Of a stretch of 13,317 bases of DNA, positions 1 through 8,476 are shown in pieces (the stretch's first letter is position 1; each line of letters begins with the position of its first letter). The notes beneath the pieces were generated by a model, which had not been told where the DNA came from, ran no database searches, and saw only the letters and a program-made list of their open reading frames with translations. The translations under genes were made by a program, and so were the position numbers. Source of the DNA: Sulfurospirillaceae bacterium (GTDB lineage: Bacteria > Campylobacterota > Campylobacteria > Campylobacterales > Sulfurospirillaceae); the NCBI GenBank assembly GCA_028705785.1, contig JAQWCT010000047.1, positions 1 through 13,317 on the forward strand, given 5' to 3'.

Positions 1-3000
1 GTCAAATCTGCTAGTGCTAAATTTCCAAATATTGATACATTTATTTTTGCAAACTCTTTTAAACAAGATACTGCATTGCAAGATAAAGCCGCAGATATGT
101 CACGCCAATATGGATTTACTGTCGTTGTGTGGAGTTGGGAAGAAATTGAAGGATTACTCGAAAAAAATCTAAAGGTAGCAAAACAGTATTATCCTCACCT
201 CTTTGATAAAAGCATATTAACCGAGCAGGACATAAAACAAAAATTTCAAGAAAACTCAGTTGTTTTACTTTCTTCATCAAGTTTCTACATTGAAAAAACC
301 TTTATTGAAATGCCCGAGGTTGATAAGATTTTTGAGTTTATTGAGAGTGAAAATTATCAAGATGATTTATTGATTTTAACGGGTAAAGCTGGCATTGGTA
401 AAACTGCTTTATTAAGTAAAATCCAAATTAGGCTTATAGAAAATCATACAGCATATTTAAGTATTAAAAGTGATAAATTTGACTTAGAAAGTAAAGATTC
501 TTTTTCAAAGTGTTTTGGAGTTGAAAATATTTTACACTCAATAAGACAGTTAGCAAGAAAAGAAAAAGTTGTTGTATTAATCGATCAATTGGATGCTTTA
601 TCGTTGACGATGTCGTCAAATCAAAAAACAATAACTTTTATCTTAGAGTTTATAGAGCAATTAAAGTACATTTCAAATGTAAAAATCATTGCTTCTATTC
701 GAGAGTATGATTTAAAAAATGATCCATTATTTAAAAATTTAGATGATTCCAAAAAGATTATCACGCAACCGTTTAGTTTTGAGTATGTCAATAAAAAACT
801 AAAATCTTTTATAAAAGAATCTACAAAATTAAGCAATACTCTAATTGAGTTATTGCGAACACCTCTGCATCTTTCTATTTTTATAGAGCTATATCCTAAT
901 GACGATAGTTGTATCTCTATCAAAACGCTTCAAGATTTATATGACAAATTTTGGGAGCAAAAAGTTAATAGTAAATTGATAGATCAAGCGGTGAGGCAAA
1001 ATGTTATCAAGTTATTAAATGCGATAGTTCAAAAAATGAACGAAATAAAAAAAATTGAAGTTCCTATTTTATACTTTGTAGATGAATTTGAAGAAGCGCT
1101 GAGTCTTTTGTTGAGTAATGGTATTTTGAAACAAGAAAACAAGAAAATTTCATTTTTTCACCAAACATTTTACGATTATGCCTTTGCTAGAGATTTTGCA
1201 AAAAAAGGTGTCTCTTTATTTGCGTATATTTTAACAACATCTCAGGATTTGAGCATAAGAGAGCAATTCAAACAAATTATTCAGTTTTTAAGAGGAACGG
1301 ATGATGAAAAATATTTATTAGAACTTGAAACTATTTTGTATTCAGATAAAGTGAGATTTCATATCAAGCTTTTACTGATTTCATACCTTGGAAGTCTCGA
1401 AAATCCGACAGCTGAAGAATTTGCATTTATTCAAAAGCTTTTTAGAGATAACGAAAAATTTGAAAAATATTTTATTGAGAGTTGGATATCTTCTGATTGG
1501 TTGGTTTATTTTAAAGAGGCATATTTTTTTACTAATGAGAATTTTAAAACATATAATTTACATCACAGGATAGAGATATTTGTCAATAAAGAGCCAGCGT
1601 TAGTTTTAGAAATATTGGACAAGTGCGAATGTGATGCTGAAATAAAAAATGAAGCCATTATGTTGTCTTTAGAAAGACTCGATAAATGGGATGAGCCTAG
1701 TTTTGAAGTTTTCCAAAAATATCATCATTTAATTTATGAGAGTAATGTAAGATTTTCTATTGAACAAGTTTATAAAAAAGTTTATTTTTTCAATCAAGAA
1801 TATGCAATTAGCTTATTTTTTAATTTTTTAGATACAAGTATAGAAGAAGCGAATGAGCATGATATAAAAGAGCTTTTAGATTATACTTGGTTTGAAATAT
1901 TTGAATTTTTGTTAGAAACAGATAATATCAATATATTTCAGAGGTTATTAAAATCAATCCAAAAAATTAGCGATAAATTTAAAAATGAATATTCTAAAAA
2001 AGAGTTTTTAATTACGGATCAAGTGTTTGACTCCTTTATGTGGCAATTTGAAGAGTCGCTCCATAGAACATGGAGTTTATATAGAAAAACTCTTCAAAAA
2101 ATATCCCAATTAGCACAAGATGATAAAGATAGTTTTTTAGAACTGATGAAGCCGTATCAAGATACCTGTTATCTTGCGCTCATTGCCTTTTCAATTTTTG
2201 GCTATTCCAAAAATCCGCAAGAATACAAAAATGAAATATTGATATTATTGACCAATCTAAAGCTTTTAGAAGAGATATCCTTTGAGCACGATGATGGATA
2301 TGAATTTGCGCTGGTATTAATGAAATCATTTCAACTCTACGATGAAGCAGATCAAACAAAAATATTTCATTCTATCCTTCAAGTAAATCCAGAATGGGAG
2401 AGAAGTGCTTTTTTAGGTAAATGGGATCAAAAATCTGTATATCTTGGCACTTATAGAGGACTTCAAAAATATAAGCTTTTATGCCAGCTTGATATTGAGT
2501 CAATACGAAAATTTGGTTATTTTAAAGAATTTCACGAATTACAAAGAAAGTTTTATTGGTATAAATTAGAAAAACCGCATAAGGCTGAAGGTGGTTTTGT
2601 TGGAGCACCTTTGAGCACAGAAGTGTATAAAAAAATGAACTTGAAGCAGTGGCTTCAATCGATGAAAGTTTTTAATGGAACAGAATCAAGAAAAAGTGTA
2701 ACTATGTCTTCAAGAGGTAATAGAACAGAACATCATAGGCAATTTGAAAAAGAAGTTACAGAAAATCCAAATAATTTTTTTGATTTTTTAATGCAGTTAA
2801 AAGCAGAAAGTATCCATCCCGATTATTTATCTGCTGGATTGAGTGGGCTTATAGCCTCTAACGCTGATGAGGAAAAGATTTTAAAGATTGTTCACTTCTA
2901 TGCTGATATAGATAATGCTTGGTTAAAACGAACTCTTTTAAAAGCTATGAAACATTTAATACAAAAAAACAAGTTTGATGATAGCCTCATAGATATCTTA

Positions 3001-4044
3001 GAGGCTGACCAAAATATCAAATGTGAAAATTTAGTCCAAGAAGAAAAGAAATTTCAAACAATAGATAATCATATTTCTCGTGCAATTAACTCTTTTGAAG
3101 GTGATTTTGCCGAATTACTGCCTTTAGTCTATAAAAGTGTCATGCATAATAAAGAAGCGAAAAAAAGAATTTTAAAGCTTATTAATAATGTGATTGAACA
3201 AAATGTAGATTTCGTCATGTTTGGGCTATTGAGAACTTTAGGCAATATTGATTCGGTCGATAAAAATTTATTTGCCAGCCTTCTACTTGACATCGTAAAA
3301 AAAGATAAGACTGGACAAGTCTCAATTTATTCTTTTCGAAATTTTCATTATTTATACATCAATAGCTTGGTATCAAAAGAACAGTTAATCGCATTTATTA
3401 AAAAGTGTCTATCTTTTGCACAACAAGTCAAAGATAAAGAAGATTCTAGTTATGTACGCAACTTAGGTATGTTCTTGTTTTATTACTATTTGTATGAAAA
3501 GGATGAGATATTTGAAGAATTATTGAATGAGGCAATTGATTCAAATACTCGTGTTATTCCTGGTATATTGCATCAAATATTTGAACAAGAAATACACTCA
3601 AAAGATGCAGAAAAGGTTAAAAAGTCAAAAGAATTTATTCTAAAATTTAAAAACACTGAAAGCAACGATTATTTTTACACATTTGATTTAAGAAAAATGA
3701 ATGGTTTAAACTTTATTCAAAATGACTTTGATTTTATAAAAAACTTAGCGCAATCTACACATATAAAAAAAGAAATGCGCAGTTTTATAGAATATTTGCA
3801 AAAGGAATATCATTTAGACACAACTATTTCTGAAAAAATCTTTGAACTTTTAGAGGAACTAATACACAATATTGATTCCCACAAAGACATGGGTTATTAT
3901 GATCCAAGTCCTTTGATAGAGTTTATTTTAGAGCTTAATACTAGAACAAAATCTGATGAAAAGAAGATCCTTATATTAGATTTAATGGATAAATTTTTAA
4001 TGAGTGACTCATTGAGGCATACTACCAAATCTGTTATTGATTGA
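1..4044 (+). CDS. Large STAND-type NTPase, candidate antiphage sensor (5' end missing)
   Basis: The frame is open from base 1, so the true start lies left of the window; the TTG at 76 is internal. At least 1347 codons are present. A P-loop (GKAGIGKT) is at 382-405. A Walker B-like strand (VVVLIDQLDAL) is at 568-600, followed by a sensor-like IIASIRE strand. A helical region with FHQTFYDYAFAR (about 1156-1191) resembles the winged-helix end of STAND/NACHT modules. The remaining ~900 residues are charged and helical with no recognised catalytic motif, as expected of a ligand-sensing repeat scaffold. The first ~55 residues (IDTFIFAN...VVVWSWEEI) resemble the tail of a nuclease-like N-terminal domain of such proteins, but its active site is not visible. 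By family analogy it would sense a phage component and activate an effector; this is inference. It is much more AT-rich than the genes from 5.4 to 9 kb and contains eight GATC sites, suggesting transfer. Confidence 0.75.
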   Translation, partial: VKSASAKFPNIDTFIFANSFKQDTALQDKAADMSRQYGFTVVVWSWEEIEGLLEKNLKVAKQYYPHLFDKSILTEQDIKQKFQENSVVLLSSSSFYIEKTFIEMPEVDKIFEFIESENYQDDLLILTGKAGIGKTALLSKIQIRLIENHTAYLSIKSDKFDLESKDSFSKCFGVENILHSIRQLARKEKVVVLIDQLDALSLTMSSNQKTITFILEFIEQLKYISNVKIIASIREYDLKNDPLFKNLDDSKKIITQPFSFEYVNKKLKSFIKESTKLSNTLIELLRTPLHLSIFIELYPNDDSCISIKTLQDLYDKFWEQKVNSKLIDQAVRQNVIKLLNAIVQKMNEIKKIEVPILYFVDEFEEALSLLLSNGILKQENKKISFFHQTFYDYAFARDFAKKGVSLFAYILTTSQDLSIREQFKQIIQFLRGTDDEKYLLELETILYSDKVRFHIKLLLISYLGSLENPTAEEFAFIQKLFRDNEKFEKYFIESWISSDWLVYFKEAYFFTNENFKTYNLHHRIEIFVNKEPALVLEILDKCECDAEIKNEAIMLSLERLDKWDEPSFEVFQKYHHLIYESNVRFSIEQVYKKVYFFNQEYAISLFFNFLDTSIEEANEHDIKELLDYTWFEIFEFLLETDNINIFQRLLKSIQKISDKFKNEYSKKEFLITDQVFDSFMWQFEESLHRTWSLYRKTLQKISQLAQDDKDSFLELMKPYQDTCYLALIAFSIFGYSKNPQEYKNEILILLTNLKLLEEISFEHDDGYEFALVLMKSFQLYDEADQTKIFHSILQVNPEWERSAFLGKWDQKSVYLGTYRGLQKYKLLCQLDIESIRKFGYFKEFHELQRKFYWYKLEKPHKAEGGFVGAPLSTEVYKKMNLKQWLQSMKVFNGTESRKSVTMSSRGNRTEHHRQFEKEVTENPNNFFDFLMQLKAESIHPDYLSAGLSGLIASNADEEKILKIVHFYADIDNAWLKRTLLKAMKHLIQKNKFDDSLIDILEADQNIKCENLVQEEKKFQTIDNHISRAINSFEGDFAELLPLVYKSVMHNKEAKKRILKLINNVIEQNVDFVMFGLLRTLGNIDSVDKNLFASLLLDIVKKDKTGQVSIYSFRNFHYLYINSLVSKEQLIAFIKKCLSFAQQVKDKEDSSYVRNLGMFLFYYYLYEKDEIFEELLNEAIDSNTRVIPGILHQIFEQEIHSKDAEKVKKSKEFILKFKNTESNDYFYTFDLRKMNGLNFIQNDFDFIKNLAQSTHIKKEMRSFIEYLQKEYHLDTTISEKIFELLEELIHNIDSHKDMGYYDPSPLIEFILELNTRTKSDEKKILILDLMDKFLMSDSLRHTTKSVID

Positions 4045-4080
4045 TAAAATCAATGAATGGAAAAAAAGAAAGCTAAACTT

Positions 4081-5283
4081 TTAACGCCCACTCTCATAAT
4101 ACAAATCTTCCATATCAATAAAATAGTTTAAAAGTACCAGTTTATTTTTGACACCCTCTTGCTCAAATATCTCATTTTTGTGCGGTGCATAGTGTGTCAA
4201 GGTGTGATTGATAAGCTCTTTGAGTTCATAAATTTTATCGTAACTGAGCACTTCGTAAAGTCTCGGTAGTTCTTCAAAAAAGGCTATAAACGCATTGGCA
4301 TTGTCTACATTCACTTTTTTGACACCAACACTTTTCATCATTTCAACCATGGCGTAGTCACAAGGTTCACGATTAACGGGGTACCATTCAAAGAGCGTTT
4401 CAACGACGCAAATAAGTGAAGATAGATAATTATCATCGCTTTCATCGCAAATACCACCAAATGTAGTGGCTAGAAAATTGATAAGTTTTTGGTCAGTTGT
4501 GAGTGTTTTGCTTTGGCTTATAGATATTTCTACTGAACCTACTACATCATATTCAACCATTTTTGACACAAACCAATTAAGCGAAGTAGCTCTATCTTGC
4601 GTTTTGTAAATCAACCGACTCAGTGTTGCTATCAGTAAACCAAATCGTTTGGAAAGGTGGATAAAAAACTTTTTATGCTCTTCGTTGTTTTCATCATAGA
4701 AGTTCTTGAAATGGTCTATTACTTGCTCAAAACTATCGGGGATAAGATTCATCTTTCCCCAGATAATTTGCTCTAAATGCCCCTCGTACATTTTAAATTC
4801 ATTTTCAATATCGTAGTTATAGTAATCTTGCGAAACATAGTCGATAAAGTCCATAATTGCATGATAGATATGCTTCGCAAAATTTATCATCAGTGGTATT
4901 TCTAAAGTTGCTCTTGCTCTTTGCTCATTGGTAATCTCACTTTTTTTAATGCTAAGCAGAGCATTTTCAAACTGCACTCTTGCGCTTTTATGCTCCACTC
5001 CCTCTTCAAGCTTTACAACCTCATCAAGATAGCGATAAAACTTTTGCATCTGTGCATCGCTTAGAGTACTTAGATAAACAAGAAGCATGTTTGTATCGGT
5101 ACTACTTACAAATTCGTTAAACTCTGGACTACTTAGTGCTACAAGGCTATCGACTGTATTGGAAGCAAAATCAATATTTTTAAATTGTCTATTTTTTATC
5201 TTTAGCCAGTTTGGTACATCCCGTGTATCATCGGGCACATTACCGCGTTTGAACAAGTCTTTAAAAGTTTTGAGTATTGACAC
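4081..5283 (-). CDS. Conserved-looking hypothetical protein, 400 aa
   Basis: I do not recognise this family. The GTG at 5283 is preferred as the start because AAGGA lies 6 bases upstream and a perfect TATAAT box (5308-5313, minus strand) lies just before it. An in-frame TTG at 5334 would add 17 residues but would put that promoter inside the gene and has a badly spaced ribosome site. The protein begins MSILKTFKDLFKRG and is soluble-looking, acidic and mostly helical, with no signal peptide, membrane segment or nucleotide-binding motif. Aromatic-rich stretches such as SQDYYNYDIENEF and LFEWYPVN stand out. It converges on the STAND gene with a 36-base gap and diverges from xth. It contains no GATC sites, like the genes to its right, so it probably belongs to the resident chromosome rather than to the STAND gene's module. 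Function unknown. Confidence 0.7.
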   Translation of the reverse strand: MSILKTFKDLFKRGNVPDDTRDVPNWLKIKNRQFKNIDFASNTVDSLVALSSPEFNEFVSSTDTNMLLVYLSTLSDAQMQKFYRYLDEVVKLEEGVEHKSARVQFENALLSIKKSEITNEQRARATLEIPLMINFAKHIYHAIMDFIDYVSQDYYNYDIENEFKMYEGHLEQIIWGKMNLIPDSFEQVIDHFKNFYDENNEEHKKFFIHLSKRFGLLIATLSRLIYKTQDRATSLNWFVSKMVEYDVVGSVEISISQSKTLTTDQKLINFLATTFGGICDESDDNYLSSLICVVETLFEWYPVNREPCDYAMVEMMKSVGVKKVNVDNANAFIAFFEELPRLYEVLSYDKIYELKELINHTLTHYAPHKNEIFEQEGVKNKLVLLNYFIDMEDLYYESGR

Positions 5284-5307
5284 ATTTGTTCCTTGTGTAT
5301 TTTTGTG

Positions 5308-5313
5308 ATTATA
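5308..5313 (-). promoter_or_regulatory. -10 box of the 400-aa gene
   Basis: The minus strand reads TATAAT here, 24 bases before the GTG start at 5283. No good -35 box is seen; only a weak TTTGTA about 16 bases upstream, which is normal for Campylobacterota vegetative promoters. Transcription would begin near 5300, leaving a short leader that holds the AAGGA ribosome site. Confidence 0.5.
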
Positions 5314-5372
5314 CACAAAAGAGAGTGCATACAAATACCTTCATGACAAAATCTTTTTACCTCGATTTTCGT

Positions 5373-5392
5373 TACAATACCCTTTTTATAAA
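5373..5392 (+). promoter_or_regulatory. Candidate promoter of xth-ywbE
   Basis: Two -10-like boxes, TACAAT (5373-5378) and TATAAA (5387-5392), sit in T-rich sequence 32 to 52 bases before the xth start. T-rich upstream runs without a clear -35 are typical of Campylobacterota sigma-70 promoters. Which box is used cannot be told from sequence. Confidence 0.4.
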
Positions 5393-5424
5393 TCTTTAGA
5401 GTTATTAAACTAAAAGGTTGCTAT

Positions 5425-6189
5425 ATGAAACTTATCTCATGGAATGTCAATGGTATCAGAGCCGTTGCTAATAAAAACGCTTTTGCGTGGGTTGATGAAG
5501 TTTGTCCAGACATCTTGTGTCTACAAGAGATTAAAGCCGAAGCGGAGCAGATTCCCACCACACTTTTTGCACATTCCTTTACATGTAAGCATGTCAACTC
5601 TGCTTCTAAAAAAGGGTACTCTGGCACGATGAGTTTTTCAACGCTTCCTTTTGAGAAGACTGACACTGCTTGGCACATCGACCATACGCACGAGGGACGC
5701 ATCTTAGAACATCATTTTGGTGATGTTATCTTGTTCAATGTCTATTTCCCGAACGGTCAGCAAAATGAAGAACGATTAGGGCATAAGATGAAGTTTTACC
5801 GCGATTTTTTAGCGCATTGCCAAAGTCTTCGTGCGCAAGGAAAAGGTATCATCATCTGCGGCGATGTCAACACCGCACACCGTGAAATTGACCTTACTCA
5901 CCCCAAAGCCAACGAAGATACTTCAGGCTTTTTGCCTAGTGAGCGCGCATGGATAGACTCCCTTTTAAGCCATGGCTACATCGACACCTTTAGACATATT
6001 CATGGAGAAAAAACAGAATGCTACTCGTGGTGGTCATACCGCGCAGGAGCAAGGGCTAGAAATGTGGGATGGAGAATTGACTACTTTTTTATCTCCAAAG
6101 AACTCGAACATCGCCTCAAAGATGCGTTTATCTTAACCCACATTGAAGGCTCTGACCACTGCCCTGTGGGCATAGATATAGAGCTTTGA
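5425..6189 (+). CDS. xth: Exodeoxyribonuclease III (AP endonuclease)
   Basis: ExoIII-family enzyme of 254 residues, the usual length. It cleaves DNA 5' of abasic sites and has 3'-phosphodiesterase and 3'-5' exonuclease activity in cytoplasmic base excision repair. The endonuclease/exonuclease/phosphatase fold signature is complete: WNVNGIRA with N7, LCLQEIK with metal-binding E35, VYFPNG with Y107, GDVNTAH with D147 and N149, WRIDYFF with D219 and SDHCPV with catalytic H245. The ATG is preceded by AAAAGG seven bases upstream. ywbE follows after 23 bases on the same strand, so the two are probably co-transcribed. The gene is GATC-free and contains one TTACATGTAA copy (5579-5588). Identification is firm; the gene is also called exoA in some genomes. 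Confidence 0.95.
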   Translation: MKLISWNVNGIRAVANKNAFAWVDEVCPDILCLQEIKAEAEQIPTTLFAHSFTCKHVNSASKKGYSGTMSFSTLPFEKTDTAWHIDHTHEGRILEHHFGDVILFNVYFPNGQQNEERLGHKMKFYRDFLAHCQSLRAQGKGIIICGDVNTAHREIDLTHPKANEDTSGFLPSERAWIDSLLSHGYIDTFRHIHGEKTECYSWWSYRAGARARNVGWRIDYFFISKELEHRLKDAFILTHIEGSDHCPVGIDIEL

Positions 6190-6193
6190 AGCT

Positions 6194-6203
6194 TTACATG
6201 TAA
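6194..6203. repeat. Copy of the TTACATGTAA palindrome between xth and ywbE
   Basis: Here the palindrome extends to 14 bases (CTTTACATGTAAAG, 6192-6205) and overlaps the AAAGGA ribosome site of ywbE. It is the only intergenic copy. Other exact copies are at 5579-5588, 8698-8707, 9797-9806 and 13229-13238, with a one-mismatch copy at 9617-9626. Its role is unknown. Confidence 0.6.
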
Positions 6204-6212
6204 AGGATTATT

Positions 6213-6401
6213 ATGAACGGAAACACGAGAACAAACATCACCAAAGGACTTAAAGTCAAAATCGTCCTCAAAGCAGACCAACGCAGTGGCAAACTCACAG
6301 AGGGCATCGTCAAAGACATCCTAACCAATTCTCCCACCCATCCACATGGCATCAAAGTGAGATTAGAAAGTGGCGAAGTAGGACGGGTTAAAGAAATCTA
6401 A
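6213..6401 (+). CDS. ywbE: YwbE family protein (DUF2196)
   Basis: A 62-residue basic protein matching the small YwbE/DUF2196 family along its length: a G-x-x-V-x-I-V-L-K-A-D-Q-R pattern, GKLTEGIVKDILTNS, HPHGIKVRLESG and a GRVKEI end. The family looks like a small beta-barrel and has no established function that I know. The start has AAAGGA five bases upstream (6202-6207), within a palindrome. It follows xth closely and is probably in its transcript. Its stop codon overlaps by four bases the stop of the convergent amidohydrolase-like gene, leaving no room for a separate terminator. Confidence 0.88.
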   Translation: MNGNTRTNITKGLKVKIVLKADQRSGKLTEGIVKDILTNSPTHPHGIKVRLESGEVGRVKEI

Positions 6402-7474
6402 ATATCTTCCCCAAACACTAACTTCCAAAAAGCCTTATACGCGACGATTTCTTGTGTTTTTGGCGATAGATTTTTCAGCACATCTCTTGAAACTTCAACT
6501 TTTTCGAGCAACTCGTCATGACGGTCGCCGCCTATATCGAACGCGGTTAAAAAGTGGTACGGGTGGTCCTCTATCAGTTTCGCCCACTCGGGTTTAAGGA
6601 CATTTCGTTTGCTCCAAATGGTTGCGTGGTATTCTCCACTTGGCTTGTACATGGAGTTTGCATCGCCAAAAGCGAGGTCAAAGTAGAGGTTGGGATGGCG
6701 CTCCATCAAACCTCGGATAAACTCAGGCGTATAGTGTTGTGCACGGTTACTGTAGCGAATTTGCGCTAGATGACACCAGATGACTTTCGCATTTGGGTAA
6801 GTTTGAAGCATCTTTTCTAAGGGGTCAAATAAAGCATCTTCAGCTTCATAGTGAATTTGAAACGATTTGCCTGAACTTTGGGCGTAAGCAAACAAAAGAT
6901 GCCCTGCCTCTGAGTCGATGGGGATGCTCACATCACGGTACAGTTCATTGCGTTTGACATGCCTTGGGGAAGGATAATGGCGAAATTCAAACTCGCCTAA
7001 AAGTGGATAGTTGTCTTTCGTAGCTTTGGCGATGGTCTCTTTCACAAATCGCACAGGCTCTTTTGTCCATGATGGGTAAATTGCCGCCGTCGTTGTTGGA
7101 ACATAGCGATACGGGTCAACACCCAGCAAAGAACGAGGTGCATCGTGCCACACTTTTGCCTCTTTTTCGTACGCATCATCCCCTATCTGAGGCGAAAAAG
7201 CGATGAGTGCGACACCTGAGGTATCCATCATTTTGGCATATTCTATCAGGTTAAATTTTCCGGGGTTAAAGGAGGATTCTATATCGATGAGCGGAATGAC
7301 ACCATTGCTTCGTATCTCTTCTATCCGTTTTGCCCACATGATTTTAAGCTTTTCTATTTCAAAAGGCGTGTCAATTTTTTCTACCGATGAGAGGCTTTTA
7401 GAACTAGGAAGTGGGCTAATCTCTTGTGCCACTAAAGCGGAAACAACCCAAAGAATCATCACGAAAATTTTCAT
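6398..7474 (-). CDS. Exported amidohydrolase-like TIM-barrel protein
   Basis: A 358-residue protein with a short N-terminal signal peptide (hydrophobic residues 3-16, likely cleavage after A16), so it is probably periplasmic. The mature part resembles the Amidohydro_2 metal-dependent hydrolases: a strand with H208 (FQIHYEAED), a strand with H235 (VIWCHLAQ), then NLYFDLAFGDA (262-271), and a late strand ending in D313 (FLTAFDIGGD). The usual first-strand His-x-His is absent; the equivalent place appears to read IDIESS (63-68), with D64 and E66. Metal binding may therefore be altered or lost. The start is secure: AGGAGG lies six bases before the ATG. It diverges from msrP with 81 bases between. 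The substrate cannot be told. Confidence 0.75.
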   Translation of the reverse strand: MKIFVMILWVVSALVAQEISPLPSSKSLSSVEKIDTPFEIEKLKIMWAKRIEEIRSNGVIPLIDIESSFNPGKFNLIEYAKMMDTSGVALIAFSPQIGDDAYEKEAKVWHDAPRSLLGVDPYRYVPTTTAAIYPSWTKEPVRFVKETIAKATKDNYPLLGEFEFRHYPSPRHVKRNELYRDVSIPIDSEAGHLLFAYAQSSGKSFQIHYEAEDALFDPLEKMLQTYPNAKVIWCHLAQIRYSNRAQHYTPEFIRGLMERHPNLYFDLAFGDANSMYKPSGEYHATIWSKRNVLKPEWAKLIEDHPYHFLTAFDIGGDRHDELLEKVEVSRDVLKNLSPKTQEIVAYKAFWKLVFGEDI

Positions 7475-7505
7475 TACACACCTCCTGAAAAATCTTTTAA
7501 ATTCT

Positions 7506-7511
7506 ATTGTA
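7506..7511 (-). promoter_or_regulatory. -10 box of the amidohydrolase-like gene
   Basis: The minus strand reads TACAAT here. A start of transcription near 7498 would give a leader of about 24 bases that includes AGGAGG (7481-7486). No clear -35 is present. Confidence 0.4.
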
Positions 7512-7532
7512 ACACTATTTAAACTAATTTGC

Positions 7533-7538
7533 TACAAT
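7533..7538 (+). promoter_or_regulatory. Possible -10 box of msrPQ
   Basis: TACAAT mirrors the minus-strand box at 7506-7511. It lies only 17 bases before the msrP start, so transcription would begin inside the AAAGGAG ribosome site. Either the leader is extremely short or the true promoter is further upstream. Confidence 0.25.
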
Positions 7539-7555
7539 CACACAAAGGAGTAAAA

Positions 7556-8476
7556 ATGGAAAATATCACCCCAGAAAGTCTTTTTGAAGCACGCCGTCAT
7601 TTCCTCAAACTCGGTGCTGGAGCACTAGTCAGCAGTAGTGCTGTATCCCGATTATTAGCAGATTTGCCTAAAGATTTGAGCCTCAAATATACCCCAGATA
7701 CCAATCCTTTAAAACTTACCCTCAACACGGAAGAACAAGCGACTAATTATGTCAATTTTTATGAATTTTCTACCGACAAAACAGCCCCCGTCAAACTCTC
7801 CCAAAAAATGAAAACAAACCCTTGGAATGTTGGATTTTTTGGCGAACTTAAAACAGAACAAATGCTTGATGTTGACGACCTCATCGCTAAGTTTGGACTA
7901 GAAGAGCGCATTTACCGTTTTCGCTGTGTCGAGGGCTGGTCGATGGTCGTTCCGTGGATTGGATTTCCGCTTTATAAACTCTTAGACTATTTGGAGCCAA
8001 ACGCCAAAGCGAAGTTTGTTAAGTTTACCACCAGAAACGAACCCTCCATGTTCCCAGACCAAGCCAAAGGTATCTTCGCCTCCATCAAACACCCTTATGT
8101 TGAGGGTTTGCGCATGGACGAAGCACGACATCCACTCACCTTTATCGCTGTGGGCATGTACGGCAAACGATTACTCCCACAAAATGGCGCACCCATCCGC
8201 CTCGTAGTCCCATGGAAATACGGCTTTAAGTCCATAAAATCCATCGACCTCATCGAATGCGTAGAAGAGCAACCACTCAATACATGGCAAGTACAAGACC
8301 CCAAAGAATACGGCTTCTACGCCAATGTCAACCCAAAAGTTGACCACCCACGATGGACACAAGCCAAAGAAAGAGTACTCGGAAAACTCACCAAACAAGA
8401 CACACTACCCTTTAACGGCTACGAAAAAGAGGTCGCATCACTTTACGCAGGCATGGACTTAAGGAAACTCTTTTGA
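7556..8476 (+). CDS. msrP: Methionine sulfoxide reductase catalytic subunit MsrP (molybdoenzyme)
   Basis: A 306-residue enzyme (formerly YedY) of the sulfite-oxidase fold that reduces methionine sulfoxide in periplasmic proteins using a molybdenum-molybdopterin cofactor. A twin-arginine signal (RRHFLKLGAG, R13-R14, then a weakly hydrophobic stretch) directs folded, cofactor-loaded export through Tat. The cofactor-binding cysteine is C124 in RCVEGWSMVVPWIGFP, matching the hallmark around Cys102 of the mature E. coli enzyme. The ATG at 7556 is chosen because AAAGGAG lies five bases upstream; an in-frame ATG at 7529 would add nine residues without a ribosome site. Its TGA overlaps the msrQ start, so the two are translationally coupled and form the standard MsrPQ pair. 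Confidence 0.95.
   Translation: MENITPESLFEARRHFLKLGAGALVSSSAVSRLLADLPKDLSLKYTPDTNPLKLTLNTEEQATNYVNFYEFSTDKTAPVKLSQKMKTNPWNVGFFGELKTEQMLDVDDLIAKFGLEERIYRFRCVEGWSMVVPWIGFPLYKLLDYLEPNAKAKFVKFTTRNEPSMFPDQAKGIFASIKHPYVEGLRMDEARHPLTFIAVGMYGKRLLPQNGAPIRLVVPWKYGFKSIKSIDLIECVEEQPLNTWQVQDPKEYGFYANVNPKVDHPRWTQAKERVLGKLTKQDTLPFNGYEKEVASLYAGMDLRKLF

Noticed and set aside
4045..4080. Bidirectional terminator between the STAND gene and the 400-aa gene
   Set aside because: Only a weak AAAG/CTTT four-base stem is seen, which is not enough to support a hairpin terminator.
5284..5334. N-terminal extension of the 400-aa minus-strand gene to the TTG at 5334
   Set aside because: It contains a perfect TATAAT promoter box, and its ribosome site lies only three bases before the TTG. 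GTG 5283 has a well-spaced AAGGA.
5421..5702. Antisense open frame within xth
   Set aside because: It lies opposite a full-length, motif-complete ExoIII gene and resembles no protein; it is a shadow frame.
7529..7555. Earlier ATG for msrP
   Set aside because: No ribosome site precedes it, and the AAAGGAG before 7556 would then be inside the coding region.
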